Shown here: positions 62,180 through 64,000 of the stretch, in pieces
Numbering within the stretch: position 1 is the stretch's first letter
How the letters are laid out: every line of letters begins with the position of its first letter
Source: Gnetum montanum
Lineage: Eukaryota; Streptophyta; Gnetopsida; Gnetales; Gnetaceae
Length of the DNA stretch: 64,000 bases
NCBI GenBank assembly: GCA_015680685.1
Contig: MNCI01025089.1
Span: 337,997-401,996, forward strand
Direction of reading: 5' to 3'
The notes under the pieces: model-generated
The model's input: only the letters and a program-made list of their open reading frames with translations
Told to the model about the DNA's origin: nothing
Database searches by the model: none
Program-made: the position numbers and the translations under genes

Positions 62180-63074
62180 TTCTTAGTAATGAACTTTCAA
62201 GTAATTGAGTAAGAAGGATAGGAAGAAACTTTCTTCTTAGGCATGGATATATCAAGTTATCCAAAACCTAAGTTAATAAACCTGATATCAAAGATACACT
62301 CATCGCTTAGGTCTATCAATTTTTTTGTATCATCATAGTCCTCAGGAGGATAGAAAATTATAGATTTGCCTACTAATTTAACTTTTATATCAACTAGTTC
62401 ACCACTATGTTGATGAGATCGGGCTTCATAATCTAAGCGAGAGACACATGAGATCTATGTATTAGCTGAGATAACTATGTCATGGTTATGAAAAGAGAAG
62501 TGAGTCTCTTAATATATAGGAGATGGTACTACATAGTTTTAAGCTAGTCAAGGTTGTCCTAGTATTCCATTGACACTAAGACACTCACATATGATCATAA
62601 AGAGGGCTTTGAATTATATAGAATCACCTAATATATGAATTGGCATGCATACCAAATCATGTGGGAAGACATTCCAAAACTATGGGAATGATGGATTGGA
62701 AGAACATAATGATGATGGCCTTAAGGCAACCTCTAGGGGTTATTGGGGTTGTACCTAATTGAGAGGATGAGATGCCTTTTAGAAAGGTATCTTGCATCCA
62801 TTCGATAGACTAACTTTGTCAATGCCAAATGAGGATACCATTTATGCCTCAAGAATCTTAGCATAGATAGGTACATGTTGAAGGTGAGGGGTAGACTACT
62901 ATAATTCATATTGAGGATTCGTTGGACCTTGGTAGTAACCTCTTGGACATGATGAGATCCATCATGGATGGTGAGGCTATAAGGGAACATCTCTTCTATT
63001 TTCCTTCTTCCTTGTTGGATGATCCACCCATGGTCCATTTGGATGCTCCTATTTAGTTGTAGATCCATGTTCAT
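62180..63074 (-). pseudogene. Possible Tat-type protease/gag scrap
   Basis: The minus strand gives 'VNGILGQP*LA*NYVVPSPIY' (about 62500-62570), resembling the YN.ILGRPWLH...AVPST.HQ motif after the catalytic part of Tat/Ogre protease. It is followed by 'DECIFDIRFINL'. To the right is an open piece of 113 codons (62733-63074) that could be gag-linker sequence. No active-site D-S/T-G is visible. The assignment rests on one motif. Confidence 0.4.
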
Positions 63075-64000
63075 TTAAGAATTTTTTTTAGTTCACCTTG
63101 ATCAAGGCATAGCATGCATAATGTCCAACATGCATCAAAAGTCTTCTAAGTACCTACTGATCAACCTCAAACTAGTCAATGGGTAGAAAAAGAGAAAATA
63201 ATTGATCGAAGATCCAAGATACTATTAAGAAACATTAATAGTATGATAAAAAATAAACTAATTAAGGTATAAGATAAGTTAGAGACCACAAAAACTGATA
63301 GAAATTTCTATCTAATGAAGCTATAGAGTAGTCTAAGAAAGGTATGATGGTTGCAGGAAAAACTGAAACACATTATATCATTGGTACTAACATCTTCCAA
63401 AATCATTGTAGAGGTGTAGATTAAGCACTTGTAGGCTAAGTTATTTTAGGAATGCTAGGTTAGTAAGAAATACTTTTTATGAAGAATGACTTGAAGTAGC
63501 AAATAAAAATGCTAAAACATCAATCCCAAGTGTGGAAAAGGATGAGCCAAGAGAACAAGAAGTAAGTACTCTCCTTTCATAGTAGATATGAAGGTTAGAG
63601 GATGAAAGCCAAATCATGTCTCAATTTTAGGATAAATACCTTGATACAAAATAGTAGGAGTTGGTAGATAAAACTATTAATAAATCCAATAAACTCAAGA
63701 AGTCTCATCTAATTAAGCAAGTAACTTGGGGTGTCAATGTACATAGAATGCATAAATTTGTAGCTTTTCTCAATAAAAAAGTAACTAGAGAGAAACATGA
63801 GATGAAAGAGAAATTCAACATCTTACATGAAAAACTCCAAAAAATGGTTGCAAGTAAGAGAACACTATAGAGAAGATGGATTTGTTGGAGAACATGTATA
63901 CCCTCCTTAATGAAGCATGAAGCAACTATCATGGTAGTTGAGAGGAGACTTAAGGAGGTAGAAGAGGATGTGAAGGTAGAATAGAGGAGGTATCTTTATG
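63075..64000. other. No gene recognised at the right edge
   Basis: AT-rich. The plus-strand frame at 63661-63870 is Lys-rich and helical-looking ('HEMKEKFNILHEKLQKM') but has no family that I recognise. Its complement is also open, so it may be chance. Confidence 0.4.

Overview
The window is nuclear DNA from a seed plant with a large, repeat-swollen genome; a gymnosperm is my best guess. Most of it is AT-rich, CpG-poor and made of decayed LTR retrotransposons. I recognise only one ordinary gene. There is no bacterial-style gene organisation, and I saw no rRNA, tRNA or CRISPR array. Single N bases at 6677, 6724, 30683 and 40731 mark assembly joins.

Retroelement family 1 (Ty3/gypsy, Athila-like: gag-PR-RT-RNaseH-IN, a long 3' region, then an extra ORF). 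There are three two-LTR copies, all read on the minus strand: A (19-6939, TSD TGTGG), B (8674-19803, imperfect TSD) and C (34111-47098, TSD AATGG). There is also a solo LTR on the plus strand (28562-29398, TSD CTTAC), a plus-strand 5' LTR fragment D (about 32343-33153 with its primer-binding site), and a gag scrap (6940-7300) into which A inserted. A is the youngest by LTR similarity, yet it lacks RT/RNase H/IN and the extra ORF. C has an odd structure: the 0.83 kb that flanks its right LTR is also present immediately inside its left LTR.

Genic island, about 22.1-25.9 kb. This stretch is visibly richer in G+C and CpG. It carries a two-exon DUF247-family gene on the plus strand (about 24232-25870) with good splice sites. 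A probable one-base frame break separates the only plausible ATG from the DUF247 frame. Upstream, 22.1-23.5 kb holds several short direct repeats that may be promoter-side or transposon-derived.

Other repeats. A LINE (L1-type) reverse transcriptase relic lies at 26.4-28.3 kb on the minus strand. A Tat/Ogre-lineage Ty3/gypsy pol relic (RT, RNase H, archaeal-type second RNase H, IN) lies at 52.6-55.6 kb on the minus strand. A probable Tat-type protease/gag scrap lies at 62.2-63.1 kb. The stretches 7.3-8.7, 19.8-22.1, 29.4-32.3, 47.9-52.6, 55.6-62.2 and 63.1-64 kb contain nothing I can name, apart from low-complexity or weakly coding-like DNA.

No new biological system is evident. The most interesting items are the duplicated flank of element C, the trans-mobilised-looking element A, the uncharacterised 3' ORF shared by B and C, and the repeat-studded upstream region and frame break of the DUF247 gene.
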